From Gracilinema caldarium (lineage in GTDB: Bacteria > Spirochaetota > Spirochaetia > Treponematales > Breznakiellaceae): a DNA stretch of 64,000 nt. A program made the translations under genes and the position numbers. Below, piece by piece: positions 9,285 through 19,038 of the stretch. Under the pieces are notes generated by a model that was not told the origin of the DNA, did no database searches, and saw only the letters and a list, made by a program, of their open reading frames with translations. Positions within the stretch are counted from its first letter, which is position 1, and each line of letters starts with the position of its first letter. The stretch is taken from NCBI RefSeq assembly GCF_029265695.1, contig NZ_JAJUHW010000005.1:51355-115354 (forward strand). Reading direction: 5' to 3'.

Positions 9285-11017
9285 CGGAATTGCAGCTTGA
9301 CCCCGCAGTTGCGAAGCTGATCGAATACGCTAAAGAAAAAAAAAGCCTCTCCTACGATGAACTTTCCGATTTTTTACCGGAACATATCGTCAATTCCGAA
9401 AAAATCGAAGAAGTTCTGGCATTGTTAGAAGAAAACAATGTACAGCTCATCGAAGAAGAAAATCTTTCAGAAGAAGAGGAAGTCGAAGAACACAAGGAAC
9501 CGGAGACGGAGAAAAAGAGGCTCGTCTATAGCGATAAAGAGTCCTCTGTTGACGATCCTATTCGCTTGTATCTTCGGGAAATTGGAAAGGAAAGCCTCCT
9601 GACCGCAGAGCAGGAAGTGGAACTTTCAAAACAGATGGAAGAAGGGGAAAATATCATTAAACGGGTAGTCAAAAAATCCGGCATGATAATTCCCGAATAT
9701 TACGCTATAGCCCAGCGGGCCTTTTCAAAAAAAGATCCGCGGGAAATGAATTTGTCTAAAAAAGAAATTACCGAATATATGGCCGAACGGCGCCGGCTCA
9801 ACCAGTACTATCGGGAAACACTTAAACTTATCGGCCCTGATTTAAAACAGTACATGGACATTAAGCGTCATATTCTGGCCCGGGGCGGTGATATTTTTGA
9901 AAACCCTGAGCTCACCGAATTACGGAGCAAAATTATGCCCGTACTTGCGGAAGCGGAAATTCACCCTGAAGAAATCAGTGGTTTTTCAGAAAAATTCGTC
10001 CAGGCCGCAAAAAAAATTAAAAAATATAGAAAAGAGCAGGAACGAATAGAAAAACGGCTCAGGGTTGGTTCCGTAAAAGAATTGCGGTCCCTGGGACGGG
10101 GTCTTACTATTAAAGAAGAACGGGAGCGAATCGAAGAAGAACTGGGGCTTCCCTCCGATGAAATAAAAGAACTGATACGACACATACAGGTAACCGAGAA
10201 AAAGCTTCATCAATTAGAAGCCGAATTCGAAGAACCGATTGAAAACATTAATAAAATGGCCAAGGAAATAAACCGGGGCCGGGTTATGATGAAGAGCGCT
10301 AAGGATCGCCTCATAAAGGCCAACCTCAGGCTCGTAGTTTCTATTGCTAAAAAATATACCAACCGAGGGCTTCACTTCTTTGATCTCGTTCAAGAAGGAA
10401 ATATCGGTCTTATTAAGGCGGTAGAAAAATTTGAATACCGAAAGGGATACAAATTCTCAACCTATGCAACCTGGTGGATCCGGCAGGCTATTACCCGATC
10501 CATTTCTGACCAGGCCCGAACTATCCGCGTTCCAGTCCATATGATCGAACAGATAAATAAGGTGGTGCGCGAATCCCGCCAGCTTATGCAGGTCCTGGGC
10601 CGTGAACCGACCGATGAAGAGATCGCAGAACGGCTTGGGTGGACAGCGCAACGGGTAAAATCGGTTAAAAATGTTGCTCGTGAACCTATATCTCTTGAAA
10701 CCCCCATTGGTGAGGAAGAAGATTCACTTCTGGGAGATTTTATCGAAGACAAGGATGTGGAAAATCCAGCAAATCAAACCGCGTTTACCCTGTTGCAAGA
10801 ACAGCTGCGCACCGTATTGCAAACTCTGCCTCCGCGGGAACAGGAAGTATTAAAGATGCGGTTTGGCCTCGACGATGGATATTCTCTCACTTTGGAAGAA
10901 GTGGGGTTATATTTTAATGTTACACGGGAACGAATCAGACAGATAGAAGCAAAAGCATTGCGGAGACTCCGACATCCAAAGAGAAGCCGCAGGCTAAAAG
11001 ATTATCTGGACCACTGA
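9281..11017 (+). CDS. rpoD: primary sigma factor RpoD (sigma70)
   Basis: A 578-residue housekeeping sigma factor. It has an N-terminal region 1.1-like segment followed by a Glu-rich linker (residues about 50-80), region 1.2 ([11 protein letters not shown]), a nonconserved insert, region 2 ([19 protein letters not shown], with the -10-binding [10 protein letters not shown]), region 3 and region 4 with the -35-binding helix ending [18 protein letters not shown]. It fits the TTGACA/TATAAT-like promoters seen in this window. Its start overlaps the dnaG stop by 4 bases. Confidence 0.97.
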   Translation: MTELQLDPAVAKLIEYAKEKKSLSYDELSDFLPEHIVNSEKIEEVLALLEENNVQLIEEENLSEEEEVEEHKEPETEKKRLVYSDKESSVDDPIRLYLREIGKESLLTAEQEVELSKQMEEGENIIKRVVKKSGMIIPEYYAIAQRAFSKKDPREMNLSKKEITEYMAERRRLNQYYRETLKLIGPDLKQYMDIKRHILARGGDIFENPELTELRSKIMPVLAEAEIHPEEISGFSEKFVQAAKKIKKYRKEQERIEKRLRVGSVKELRSLGRGLTIKEERERIEEELGLPSDEIKELIRHIQVTEKKLHQLEAEFEEPIENINKMAKEINRGRVMMKSAKDRLIKANLRLVVSIAKKYTNRGLHFFDLVQEGNIGLIKAVEKFEYRKGYKFSTYATWWIRQAITRSISDQARTIRVPVHMIEQINKVVRESRQLMQVLGREPTDEEIAERLGWTAQRVKSVKNVAREPISLETPIGEEEDSLLGDFIEDKDVENPANQTAFTLLQEQLRTVLQTLPPREQEVLKMRFGLDDGYSLTLEEVGLYFNVTRERIRQIEAKALRRLRHPKRSRRLKDYLDH

Positions 11018-11052
11018 GCCAATTTCAAAAGTCGGTCATTTTTGAAATTGGC
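11018..11052. other. 13-bp hairpin directly after rpoD
   Basis: A perfect stem, 11018-11030 with 11040-11052, around a 9-base loop, beginning on the base after the rpoD stop codon. There is no T-run beyond a TTT, so it is a weak terminator candidate at best. Its core TTTCAAAA/TTTTGAAA is repeated in the hairpin at 11107-11147. Confidence 0.7.
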
Positions 11053-11106
11053 TTTGCGATTGCTTGCGTTTGCGTTGCAACCGCGGCGCTTAATCGCAGA
11101 TTTCAA

Positions 11107-11147
11107 GGTAGCTCTTTCAAAACTCCCTGAGTTTTGAAAGAGCTACC
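11107..11147. promoter_or_regulatory. 19-bp perfect hairpin upstream of the zinc-ribbon gene
   Basis: Arms 11107-11125 and 11129-11147 pair without mismatch around a 3-base CCT loop, ending 7 bases before the GAGGGG ribosome-binding site (11155-11160) of the next gene. No T-run follows, so it is not an intrinsic terminator. It could be an RNA stability or processing element, or a palindromic operator. Confidence 0.7.
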
Positions 11148-11166
11148 ATTAATAGAGGGGAAAAGC

Positions 11167-12018
11167 ATGGTAATGGATGAAGTATTTGATAAGCTGCGGA
11201 CACTGCAGGATATTCTTTCGCAAAAAATCGAACTGGAACAGGCTATCCAGGAAATCCCTAAGATTTTGACCACTCAAGAAGATGTTCTGTCCCGGCTTAA
11301 GAAATCGTTTATTGAGAAGAACCAGGAATATGATCGGGTAAAAGCTAATGTTGCGCAATTTAAGACTCTTTTGGCCGAGGCAGAGGCAAGCAGGGAACGG
11401 GCAGAGCGCAACATGGATACCATAACAACCCAGAGGGAGTATGAAGCGCTTGATAAAGAAATAAAGGATGCGACTGAAAAGGAACAGCAGTACCGGAAGG
11501 ATCTGCAGCGGGAAGAAAAAAATCTTTCAGTATTAGCTGAGGAACTTCAGTCCGATGCATCCATGATAGAAGCAGCAGAAAAAGAACTGGCGGAACGCAG
11601 AGCAGGGATCGAGTCTGAAATTGCTGAAAAGAAAGCCCAAATCGAAGCCCTTGTTCAGGAAGAGCAGAACCTTACCCCCGGCCTTGATCCTGAAGTGTTT
11701 TTCAAATTTGAACGAATTATCCGTAACAAAATGGGCCTCGGCATTGTTCCCATAAAGGGCGGGGTCTGCAACGGATGTCATATGATATTGCCAGCCCAGT
11801 TTGCAAACCAGGTTCGAATGGGAGAGGAAATTGTCTTCTGTCCTTATTGCTCGCGAATTCTCTTCTATGAAGAATCTGAACAGGAAGAACAGGACTTCTT
11901 TAATGACGAAGATTCTGGCAGCCTTTCAGATCTGGATGATCTGGATATGGACGAAGAAGAGGAAGACGAAGAAGAGGAAGATGAAGAAGATAAAGTAGAT
12001 ATGGATTACGACGAATGA
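11167..12018 (+). CDS. coiled-coil C4 zinc-ribbon protein
   Basis: A 283-residue protein of the DUF164/zf-RING_7 type: a long N-terminal coiled coil (residues about 5-180, heptads rich in Glu, Lys and Gln), then a zinc ribbon with CNGC near residue 201 and CPYC near residue 225, and a very acidic tail with alternating Glu/Asp runs. Homologues such as Helicobacter HP0958 (FlgZ) bind RpoN and flagellin mRNA, but that role cannot be assumed here. The ATG at 11167 is chosen because it follows GAGGGG by 6 bases; the in-frame ATG at 11134 lies inside the upstream hairpin. Confidence 0.85.
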   Translation: MVMDEVFDKLRTLQDILSQKIELEQAIQEIPKILTTQEDVLSRLKKSFIEKNQEYDRVKANVAQFKTLLAEAEASRERAERNMDTITTQREYEALDKEIKDATEKEQQYRKDLQREEKNLSVLAEELQSDASMIEAAEKELAERRAGIESEIAEKKAQIEALVQEEQNLTPGLDPEVFFKFERIIRNKMGLGIVPIKGGVCNGCHMILPAQFANQVRMGEEIVFCPYCSRILFYEESEQEEQDFFNDEDSGSLSDLDDLDMDEEEEDEEEEDEEDKVDMDYDE

Positions 12019-12030
12019 TAAGTATTTTAA

Positions 12031-12441
12031 CGATGGATCCGGTTGCCGCTTATGGCTAGGCTATTGAGCTCAGCCATAAGAGGAAAGTCCGGGCTCCGTA
12101 GGGCATAATGCCGGGTAACTCCCGGGCTTAGGAAAAACGCCTGTGCATTTTTTCTAAGACAGACAGTGCAACAGAAAGCAAACCGCTAAGCTGAAAAATC
12201 GTAAGATTTTTTAGTAAAGTAAGGGTGAAAGGGTGGGGTAAGAGCCCACCGCGCAGCTGGTAACAGTTGTGGCACGGCAAACCTCATTAGGAGCAAAGTT
12301 GAGCAGCGGAATGAAGGGCCCCTTCGCAACTCCGCGGGTAGACTGCGTTGACAGTATTGGCGACAATACTGCAAGATAGATGGCAACCTGCGGCTCCGTA
12401 TTTCGGAACCGTTTGACAGAACCCGGCTTATGGATCCATCG
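12031..12441 (+). ncRNA. rnpB: RNase P RNA, bacterial type A
   Basis: The catalytic RNA that matures tRNA 5' ends. Helix P1 is CGATGGATCC (12031-12040) paired with GGATCCATCG (12432-12441). Inside are the universally conserved GAGGAAAGTCCGGGCTCC near 12080, the ACAGAAA, GTAAGGGTGAAA and AGCTGGTAACAG segments, and GACAGAACCCGGCTTAT just before the 3' strand of P1. The ends are inferred from P1. I did not find a convincing promoter immediately upstream. Confidence 0.96.
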
Positions 12442-12448
12442 TTTTTTT
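12432..12448 (+). terminator. rnpB terminator
   Basis: The 3' strand of P1 is followed at once by seven T (12442-12448), so the P1 helix plus the T-run can act as the intrinsic terminator. Confidence 0.6.
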
Positions 12449-12451
12449 ACG

Positions 12452-12480
12452 TTGACTTTTTATATAAAAAAGGGTTATAT
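12452..12480 (+). promoter_or_regulatory. promoter for the TPR-mreB operon
   Basis: TTGACT (12452-12457), a 17-base spacer, then TTATAT (12475-12480). The expected start point near 12487 leaves only a few bases before the ATG at 12491. Confidence 0.72.
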
Positions 12481-12490
12481 CTTAGCAATC

Positions 12491-13426
12491 ATGTTTTCTC
12501 GCTCCCGATCTTCCTATGCTGTTAATATACTCAGAAAGAGAGCCATAAAACTTGTTGTGTTTTTGGCAGCAATCGTATTTGCAGGTGTATCGATTTTTTT
12601 ATTTGTCCGTCATAACAGAATAGAGAAAGCATCGAGCAGAAGTCATTTGCTCTCATTATGGAATAATGGTCAATATGAACAGGTTTTCCAGGAAGCCAAA
12701 AGCGGATTACAAAAAAAGCCCCTTGATACTTTTATGCTTATCATTTATGGCTTTTCAGCTTTCCAGCTTGCAGAAGCACAGCCTGTACCTCAGGATGCAC
12801 AGGTCTTGTATGATGAGTCTATAGCAGCCTTACGAAAGGCCATGCTCTACGATGGGGCTAACAAAGATGGCCGAATTCCCTATGTTTTAGGCAAAGCATA
12901 CTTCAGAAGTGGGCCCTCTTTCGCAGATTCTGCAATTATATATCTAGAAAAGGCAAAAAAACTTGGTTACTCTGCACCTGATTTGAATGAGTTTCTCGGC
13001 CTTGCATACGCATCTGTAAAAGATTATCGGAATAGTGTTGCAGCCTTTACCCAGGCTTTGCAGCCTGACCAAGAACCATCAGATCTCTTATTACTAGCAA
13101 TAGCAAAATCTTATTTAGGTCTTGAGGAAAATGATACCGCAAGAGCTTATTTGTATCAGTGTATTGAAAAAACAAAAGATGTTGAACTGAGAGCCCAAGC
13201 TCGCATTTTTTTGGCTAAACTTTTTGTATCAGAAGGGAAAAATCAAGAAGCAATGGAACAATACCTTGCAATTGTTGCCGAAAATGATCAAAATGCAGAA
13301 GCCCATTATCAGTTAGGCGAGCTTTATGCAAATGCGGGAGACAGTATAAAAGCACGCTCAGAATGGCGTAAGACGCTCAAAATAGATCCAAACCACGGGC
13401 CGGCTCGGACTCGGCTCAGTATATAA
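12491..13426 (+). CDS. membrane-anchored TPR protein
   Basis: A 311-residue protein with a basic N-terminus (RKRAIK), one transmembrane helix (residues about 22-42) and tetratricopeptide repeats through the rest, the last ending [14 protein letters not shown]. It probably faces the periplasm and scaffolds other proteins. It lies 13 bases upstream of mreB and may serve the elongation machinery, but that is only inferred from position. The open frame extends back into rnpB, so I take the first ATG after the promoter. There is no ribosome-binding site before it; see the leaderless finding. Confidence 0.8.
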   Translation: MFSRSRSSYAVNILRKRAIKLVVFLAAIVFAGVSIFLFVRHNRIEKASSRSHLLSLWNNGQYEQVFQEAKSGLQKKPLDTFMLIIYGFSAFQLAEAQPVPQDAQVLYDESIAALRKAMLYDGANKDGRIPYVLGKAYFRSGPSFADSAIIYLEKAKKLGYSAPDLNEFLGLAYASVKDYRNSVAAFTQALQPDQEPSDLLLLAIAKSYLGLEENDTARAYLYQCIEKTKDVELRAQARIFLAKLFVSEGKNQEAMEQYLAIVAENDQNAEAHYQLGELYANAGDSIKARSEWRKTLKIDPNHGPARTRLSI

Positions 13427-13439
13427 CCGGAGGATATTT

Positions 13440-14483
13440 ATGGCTCGCGGAAGTTTTTTTGATAATCTTTCCTCTGATATTGGAATAGATTTAGGAACCT
13501 GCAATACGCTTATTTATGTTCGGGGCAAGGGAATAGTAATTAATGAACCTTCGGTAGTCGCTGTTGAACGGGGCACTAAAAAAGTAGTTGCCGTTGGTTC
13601 GGACGCGAAACGCATGCTCTGGAAGACCCCCGGAGACATTATTGCGATACGGCCCTTGCGGGATGGAGTTATTGCTGATCTTGAAACCACGGAAAAAATG
13701 ATCCGTTATTTTATTTCAAAGGTGCTTCCCCGGCATTGGTTTGTAAAGCCCCGTATGGTTATTGGTGTCCCTTCTTGTATCACTGAGGTAGAACGAAGAG
13801 CAGTTGAAGAAAGCGCATATAAAGCAGGCGCACGGGATGTCAAGGTTATCGAAGAAAGCCTTGCGGCCGCAATCGGTGCAGATATCCCTATTTTTGAGCC
13901 CGCAGGGCACATGGTTTGTGATATTGGCGGGGGTACTACTGAAATTTCTGTTATATCCCTCGGCGGTATGGTAGTTACCAATGCTATTCGTCTGGGTGGT
14001 GATGAGTTTGATGAAGCCATCATTAAACATGTTCGGAGTGTACATAACCTTATTATTGGCGAACAGACAGCAGAACGGTTGAAAATTGAAATCGGTAATG
14101 CTTCTCCGGATAAAACAATTGAAAAAGTAGAAATTAAGGGAACCGATGCTATCACGGGCTTACCCCGGCGACTCGAAATAGATTCTGTAGAGGTACGAGA
14201 GGCCTTAAAAGATCCGATCACCCAGATAATTGAAGAAATTAAGCGCACCCTAGGACAGACACCTCCAGAGCTTGCTGCGGATATTGTTGAGCGCGGTATC
14301 GTCATGACCGGAGGTGGTTCGTTACTTAAAGGCCTGCCAAAGCTTATTTCTAAAGAAACTGGTGTACCAGTCATCCTCGCAGAACGGCCTCTTGACTGTG
14401 TTGCTCTCGGCGCAGGAAAATATTTCGAATACGCCAAAGGCTTTGATAACACCAGAAGTATTTATGACAATCTGAACGGATAA
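13440..14483 (+). CDS. mreB: rod-shape determining actin homologue MreB
   Basis: A 347-residue bacterial actin that forms membrane-associated filaments guiding lateral wall synthesis. Phosphate-binding loop 1 ([12 protein letters not shown], near residue 16), phosphate 2 ([13 protein letters not shown]) and the adenosine motif ([11 protein letters not shown]) are all present. Length is typical. A CCGGAGGA ribosome-binding site precedes the ATG. It is the first of the mreB-mreC-mreD-mrdA-rodA elongasome genes. Confidence 0.98.
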   Translation: MARGSFFDNLSSDIGIDLGTCNTLIYVRGKGIVINEPSVVAVERGTKKVVAVGSDAKRMLWKTPGDIIAIRPLRDGVIADLETTEKMIRYFISKVLPRHWFVKPRMVIGVPSCITEVERRAVEESAYKAGARDVKVIEESLAAAIGADIPIFEPAGHMVCDIGGGTTEISVISLGGMVVTNAIRLGGDEFDEAIIKHVRSVHNLIIGEQTAERLKIEIGNASPDKTIEKVEIKGTDAITGLPRRLEIDSVEVREALKDPITQIIEEIKRTLGQTPPELAADIVERGIVMTGGGSLLKGLPKLISKETGVPVILAERPLDCVALGAGKYFEYAKGFDNTRSIYDNLNG

Positions 14484-14488
14484 AAGGC

Positions 14489-15361
14489 ATGGCCTTGCAA
14501 ATGAACGGACCTACACCCAGAAGGTCTAACAATACGCTGTATGTCTTTATTGCACTCGTTATCGTTTCTTTTTCATGCCTCTTGTTTTCTACTCGCAGCT
14601 TTGTGGTAGATGTCCGGGATGTGGGTTTTTCACTTTTTTCTGGCGTACGTTCTGGAATACATGGGGTTGTATCCGCAGTACAGAAAACGATTATGTCTAT
14701 AGAGGAATTGCGGCGGCTTAAACAGGAATATGAACAGCTTACCAAACAACTGGAACGGTACGAACAGCTTGAAAGAAATGTAGCTGATATACAACAGGAA
14801 AATATTGTATTAAAGCAGCAACTTAATTTCTCTCAGAACCTAAGTTATCGGCATATTCCGGCGCAAATCATCGGAAAAGATCCAGATAATCTCTTTTCTT
14901 CCTTTGTGATAGATAAGGGAATTAAAGAAGGCATTAAAAAAAATATGGCGGTTATTGCATTTCAAAATGGTACTCAGGGTTTAGTAGGCTTGGTTGTTCA
15001 AGTGGGACGACATGAAAGCATGGTCATGCCTATCTATGATCTCAATTCTTATATATCCGCTCGTCTCGCTCAATCTCAGTATGAAGGTATCGTTTCCGGC
15101 CAGGGAGATGTCAATAGCCCCTTAGTCATGAGATATATCAAAAAAAGAGCAAAAGATGAATTGCAATTTGGAGATCGGGTAATTACCAGTGGACTCGGAG
15201 GTGTTTTCCCAAAGGGAATAGATATAGGCCGGGTTTCCAAAATAATTTTCCAAGAATATGAAACATCAATAACTGTCGAATTGGAGCCTGCCATAGATTT
15301 CTCTCGTTTGGAATATGTATTTGTGATAGAAAAAAGCAATACGGGAGACAACGATGAGTAA
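14489..15361 (+). CDS. mreC: rod-shape determining protein MreC
   Basis: A 290-residue MreC: a short cytoplasmic N-terminus, one transmembrane helix (residues about 15-35), a coiled coil (residues about 70-110, RRLKQEYEQLTKQLERYEQ) and the periplasmic beta-domain with the family-typical GDRVITSGLGGVFPKGIDIG segment. It links MreB filaments to the periplasmic synthases. It overlaps mreD by 8 bases. Confidence 0.95.
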   Translation: MALQMNGPTPRRSNNTLYVFIALVIVSFSCLLFSTRSFVVDVRDVGFSLFSGVRSGIHGVVSAVQKTIMSIEELRRLKQEYEQLTKQLERYEQLERNVADIQQENIVLKQQLNFSQNLSYRHIPAQIIGKDPDNLFSSFVIDKGIKEGIKKNMAVIAFQNGTQGLVGLVVQVGRHESMVMPIYDLNSYISARLAQSQYEGIVSGQGDVNSPLVMRYIKKRAKDELQFGDRVITSGLGGVFPKGIDIGRVSKIIFQEYETSITVELEPAIDFSRLEYVFVIEKSNTGDNDE

Positions 15362-15857
15362 AACAGTTGGTTGGGCTACTGTACTCATACTTATTGCCGG
15401 TATTATTCAATCTAGCCTGCTTTCTAAGATTACATCTTTTAATGTAATCCCAGATCTTGCCTTAGTTATACTCGTCTATATTTCATATGTAAACGGATCT
15501 ATGGTTGGGCAAATTACCGGTTTTGCTTCAGGCTTTTTTCTTGACTTTCTTTCGTTCGCGCCATTAGGATTTAATGCATTAACGAGAACCGTTATTGGAT
15601 ATTTAGTAGGTATTATAAAAGGAACCTTTTTTCTTGATATAGTCATTTTCCCATTTTTACTATGTGCAAGTGCGACAATACTAAAAGCTGTCATTATTAC
15701 GATCGTTCATTTTTTATTCAATGCAAACACACCGGTCTATAGCTTTACTAGTAATCTATTATGGCTAGAAGTGATTTTAAACGGTGTTTCAGCGCCCTTC
15801 GTTTTTGCTTTTTTAAAACTTTTTAAGAAAATACTTGAGCCAAAAAAGGAAAATTGA
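15354..15857 (+). CDS. mreD: rod-shape determining protein MreD
   Basis: A 167-residue protein with five or so hydrophobic helices, the expected size and place for MreD between mreC and the PBP2 gene. It contains IPDLALVILVYISYVNG and a GFFLDFLSFAPLGFNAL segment typical of the family. The stop overlaps the next start (TGATG). Confidence 0.92.
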   Translation: MSKTVGWATVLILIAGIIQSSLLSKITSFNVIPDLALVILVYISYVNGSMVGQITGFASGFFLDFLSFAPLGFNALTRTVIGYLVGIIKGTFFLDIVIFPFLLCASATILKAVIITIVHFLFNANTPVYSFTSNLLWLEVILNGVSAPFVFAFLKLFKKILEPKKEN

Positions 15858-17731
15858 TGTCCCTAAAGATTCCTACCGGCGAAGAACGGCCCGCAGAACG
15901 TATCAATGTATTGCAGATATTGTACATTATTCTATTTTTAGCCTATGCAATAAAACTATTCAGCATGCAGATTATTTCCGGAAATGTATATCGTTCAAAG
16001 GCTGAAAATATATCCCAACGAATCTCCATAATCCCTGCACAACGAGGTGAAATATACGACCGAAATATTAATCAACCTATAGTATTAAATATAGATTCCT
16101 TTGCGGTGCAGATTGCCCCTGCTGAAATTCCTAAAGAATCTATCTCTCTTGTGTTTCAAAGTGTAGCAGATATCGTCGGGATATCTAAAAAATCTATCGA
16201 TGCTAAAATCCCTGCTCAGTATTACTCGATGTACCAGCCAATTGATATTGCAGTAAACGTTCCATTCGAAGTTATTGCAAAACTTGCTGAAAGAAAGAGT
16301 GAATTACCCGGTGTTAGCTGGCGGTCTAATCCCGTTCGCAATTATGTTGATACAGGAAGTCTTGCTCATATTATTGGGTATGTTGGTGAGATTACGCGGG
16401 ATGAACTAAAACTGTTGTATAATAAAGGATATCAGACTGGAGATATTATTGGAAAGGCTGGTATCGAAAAGCAATATGATGAAATACTTCGTGGTAGGAA
16501 TGGCAGAGAAATTAAAATTGTAGATGTTCGAGGTAAAAAAATAACAAATATCGAAAATACAATTAAAGAAAGCCCTGAAATGGGGAAAAACCTTATATTA
16601 ACCATCGATAGATCTATGCAAACCCTGGCTGAAAAAGCTCTCGGTGAACGAATGGGATCTGTTGTAATTTTGAGGCCTAGTACCGGTGAAATCCTTGCGA
16701 TGGTGTCTTATCCCTGGTATGATCCAAACATTTTTAATAAGAATGATGCAGCGCTTGCATATCAGCAACTACTTGAAAATCCTAAAAAACCGCTTCTTAA
16801 TCGGGCAATACAATCAAGTTATCCTCCCGCATCTACATTTAAAGTAATAATGTCCACCGCAATATTAAATGAAAAAGCATATCCTCCAGAAAAAACAGTT
16901 GAATGTAAGGGAGAAATATCCTACGGGAACCGGGTCTGGAAATGTTGGATACATAAACCAGGACATGGTTTTTTAAATTTGCAGCAAGCTCTGGCTCAGT
17001 CGTGTGATATTTATTTCTGGTTAGTTGGACGTGATTACCTGGGAGCCGAACGAATTGTTTCCTATGCAAAAGATTTTGGTTTTGGTGATTTAACAGGAAT
17101 TGATATTCCTGGAGAAGTCCCTGGGTTTATTCCGACACCACAATGGAAAGAACGAAGATTTCATGAAAAATGGCTAGCTGGTGATACAATGAATATGTCA
17201 ATTGGTCAAGGATATACGCTAGTCACACCATTACAGATGGCCAATACGGTTGCCATGGTAGTTAATAACGGTACTATCTATCAGCCCCATCTGCTTAAAG
17301 AAATCCGCGATCCCGTATCCGGTGCAATTATAAAAACAATAAAACCTGCGGTATTACACAAAAGTGATATCGATACTGCGGTTTTTCAGACTGTTCGAGA
17401 TAATATGCGGTCCGTTATTACAGAAGGAACTGCCAGATTTCCGATGAATATTAAAGCGGTGCAGGTGGCAGGGAAAACTGGTACAGGTGAAGTTGGTCTT
17501 ACAGATCGCTGGCATTCATGGTTTGCGGCCTATGCCCCGTATAATTCAAACAATCCGGATGAACAAATTGTAGTGTCAATTATTGTAGAAGCGAGTAACT
17601 CATGGGAATGGTGGGCACCCTATGCATCAGCAATTATTTTTCAGGGTATTTTTGCTCAACAAACCTATGAAGAAGCGGTGAAAGCCTTGGGACTACAGTA
17701 TCTTATGCCTCAAAGGGAGCGGCGAGAATGA
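15857..17731 (+). CDS. mrdA: penicillin-binding protein 2 (elongation transpeptidase)
   Basis: A 624-residue class B PBP that crosslinks peptidoglycan during elongation. It has an N-terminal membrane anchor (residues about 20-40), the dimerisation/pedestal domain starting with RGEIYDRN, and the transpeptidase domain with STFK (active Ser326), SCD as the second motif and KTGT (Lys540). I use the ATG at 15857; the adjacent in-frame TTG at 15854 is also possible. It overlaps rodA by 4 bases. Confidence 0.96.
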   Translation: MSLKIPTGEERPAERINVLQILYIILFLAYAIKLFSMQIISGNVYRSKAENISQRISIIPAQRGEIYDRNINQPIVLNIDSFAVQIAPAEIPKESISLVFQSVADIVGISKKSIDAKIPAQYYSMYQPIDIAVNVPFEVIAKLAERKSELPGVSWRSNPVRNYVDTGSLAHIIGYVGEITRDELKLLYNKGYQTGDIIGKAGIEKQYDEILRGRNGREIKIVDVRGKKITNIENTIKESPEMGKNLILTIDRSMQTLAEKALGERMGSVVILRPSTGEILAMVSYPWYDPNIFNKNDAALAYQQLLENPKKPLLNRAIQSSYPPASTFKVIMSTAILNEKAYPPEKTVECKGEISYGNRVWKCWIHKPGHGFLNLQQALAQSCDIYFWLVGRDYLGAERIVSYAKDFGFGDLTGIDIPGEVPGFIPTPQWKERRFHEKWLAGDTMNMSIGQGYTLVTPLQMANTVAMVVNNGTIYQPHLLKEIRDPVSGAIIKTIKPAVLHKSDIDTAVFQTVRDNMRSVITEGTARFPMNIKAVQVAGKTGTGEVGLTDRWHSWFAAYAPYNSNNPDEQIVVSIIVEASNSWEWWAPYASAIIFQGIFAQQTYEEAVKALGLQYLMPQRERRE

Positions 17732-19038
17732 ACTTTAAGCGCCTCATAGAAATAGATTTTACCTTATTTTTTTCATCCCTTATACTTACCTTTTTTGGAA
17801 TTTTAATGATCTATTCATCTGGCATTAATTCTGCCGGTGTATTGGTGAGTAATGAGTATATCAAGCAGGTAGTATTTGCAGTTATTGGCCTTGTATTCAT
17901 TGGTCTTCTAGTTATATTTGACTATCGCCGTCTTTATGACTATGCAGAATATTTTTATGCATTTTTTCTCCTCCTGGTTTTATATACCGTGTTTTTTGGA
18001 AAACTTGTAAATGGGGCCCGTGCATGGATTGGCTTTGGAAATTTTGGAATTCAACCATCAGAATTTCTTAAAATAGCAACAATCATCTTACTGGCTAAAT
18101 ATCTTGAAAATTCCCAGCGGTCAGAAGAACCTCTGAGACGTTTTATTATTGCAAGCCTTATAGTATTACTGCCAATGCTTTTCATTTTACTGCAACCCGA
18201 TCTTGGGACTGCCTTGGTGTTTATTCCTATATTGCTTGTGACCTGCTTTGTTGCGGGCATTACAAAACGATATATTGTATATACAATTTTGCTTATTGGT
18301 TTTACCGGATTCTTTACCATTTTACCCCTTTGGCAAGTACACATTCTTAAAGGAGCAATGCCTTTTTTAAAGATTTTTCAAAATATCAAAATTGTGATTG
18401 TCTTAGAATTATCTATGATATTAATTACCGGTATTGCATGGTATGGTTTTAAAAGATACAGAAAGAATTATTTTTATTGGATCGTATATGTTCTATCAAT
18501 ATTAATTTTATCGCTTTTTGCATCTATGGCAGCACACAAGGTGCTAAAAGACTATCAAATAATGCGACTTATCGTATTCCTCGATCCATATATTGATCCA
18601 AAAGGTTCTGGTTGGAATATTATCCAATCTGTCACAGCAATTGGCTCGGGAGGATTTTTAGGAAAAGGTTTCTTACAGGGTACGCAGAGCCACTATCGCT
18701 TTTTGCCTCAGCAAAGTACCGATTTTATATTTTCAATTTTTTCCGAAGAAATGGGATTTCTCGGTGGTTTACTTCTGTTTTCATTATTTTTATTAATCCT
18801 CTTGAGACTTTTAAACATTATGAAAACCACCTCCGATCCTTTTGGAGCATATATTGCTGCAGGCTTTTCAAGTATGCTTGCCTTTCATTTCATGATTAAT
18901 GTTGGTATGACCATGGGAATAATGCCCATTACTGGTATTCCGCTCATATTTTTATCCTATGGCGGATCTTCTCTTCTTTCCACATTATTAGGAATTGGTA
19001 TTTCTTTAAGCATTTACGTTAGAAGGTTTGAACATTGA
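17728..19038 (+). CDS. rodA: rod-shape SEDS glycosyltransferase RodA
   Basis: A 436-residue SEDS-family peptidoglycan polymerase that pairs with PBP2. About ten membrane helices are visible, with the family segments GARAWIGFGNFGIQPSEFLK, LQPDLGTALVF (with the catalytic-type Asp), QQSTDFIFSIFSEEMGFLG and, near the end, GIPLIFLSYGGSSLLS. Residues about 190-260 form a long, hydrophobic, less conserved insert. The gene is AT-rich. Confidence 0.97.
   Translation: MNFKRLIEIDFTLFFSSLILTFFGILMIYSSGINSAGVLVSNEYIKQVVFAVIGLVFIGLLVIFDYRRLYDYAEYFYAFFLLLVLYTVFFGKLVNGARAWIGFGNFGIQPSEFLKIATIILLAKYLENSQRSEEPLRRFIIASLIVLLPMLFILLQPDLGTALVFIPILLVTCFVAGITKRYIVYTILLIGFTGFFTILPLWQVHILKGAMPFLKIFQNIKIVIVLELSMILITGIAWYGFKRYRKNYFYWIVYVLSILILSLFASMAAHKVLKDYQIMRLIVFLDPYIDPKGSGWNIIQSVTAIGSGGFLGKGFLQGTQSHYRFLPQQSTDFIFSIFSEEMGFLGGLLLFSLFLLILLRLLNIMKTTSDPFGAYIAAGFSSMLAFHFMINVGMTMGIMPITGIPLIFLSYGGSSLLSTLLGIGISLSIYVRRFEH

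Noticed and set aside
12380..12490. Upstream extension of the TPR gene
   Set aside because: These codons fall inside rnpB and across the promoter, so translation is placed at 12491.
13706..14452. 248-codon open frame on the minus strand
   Set aside because: It is the antisense shadow of mreB, has low-complexity Ser/Ile/Arg-rich translation and no ribosome-binding site.
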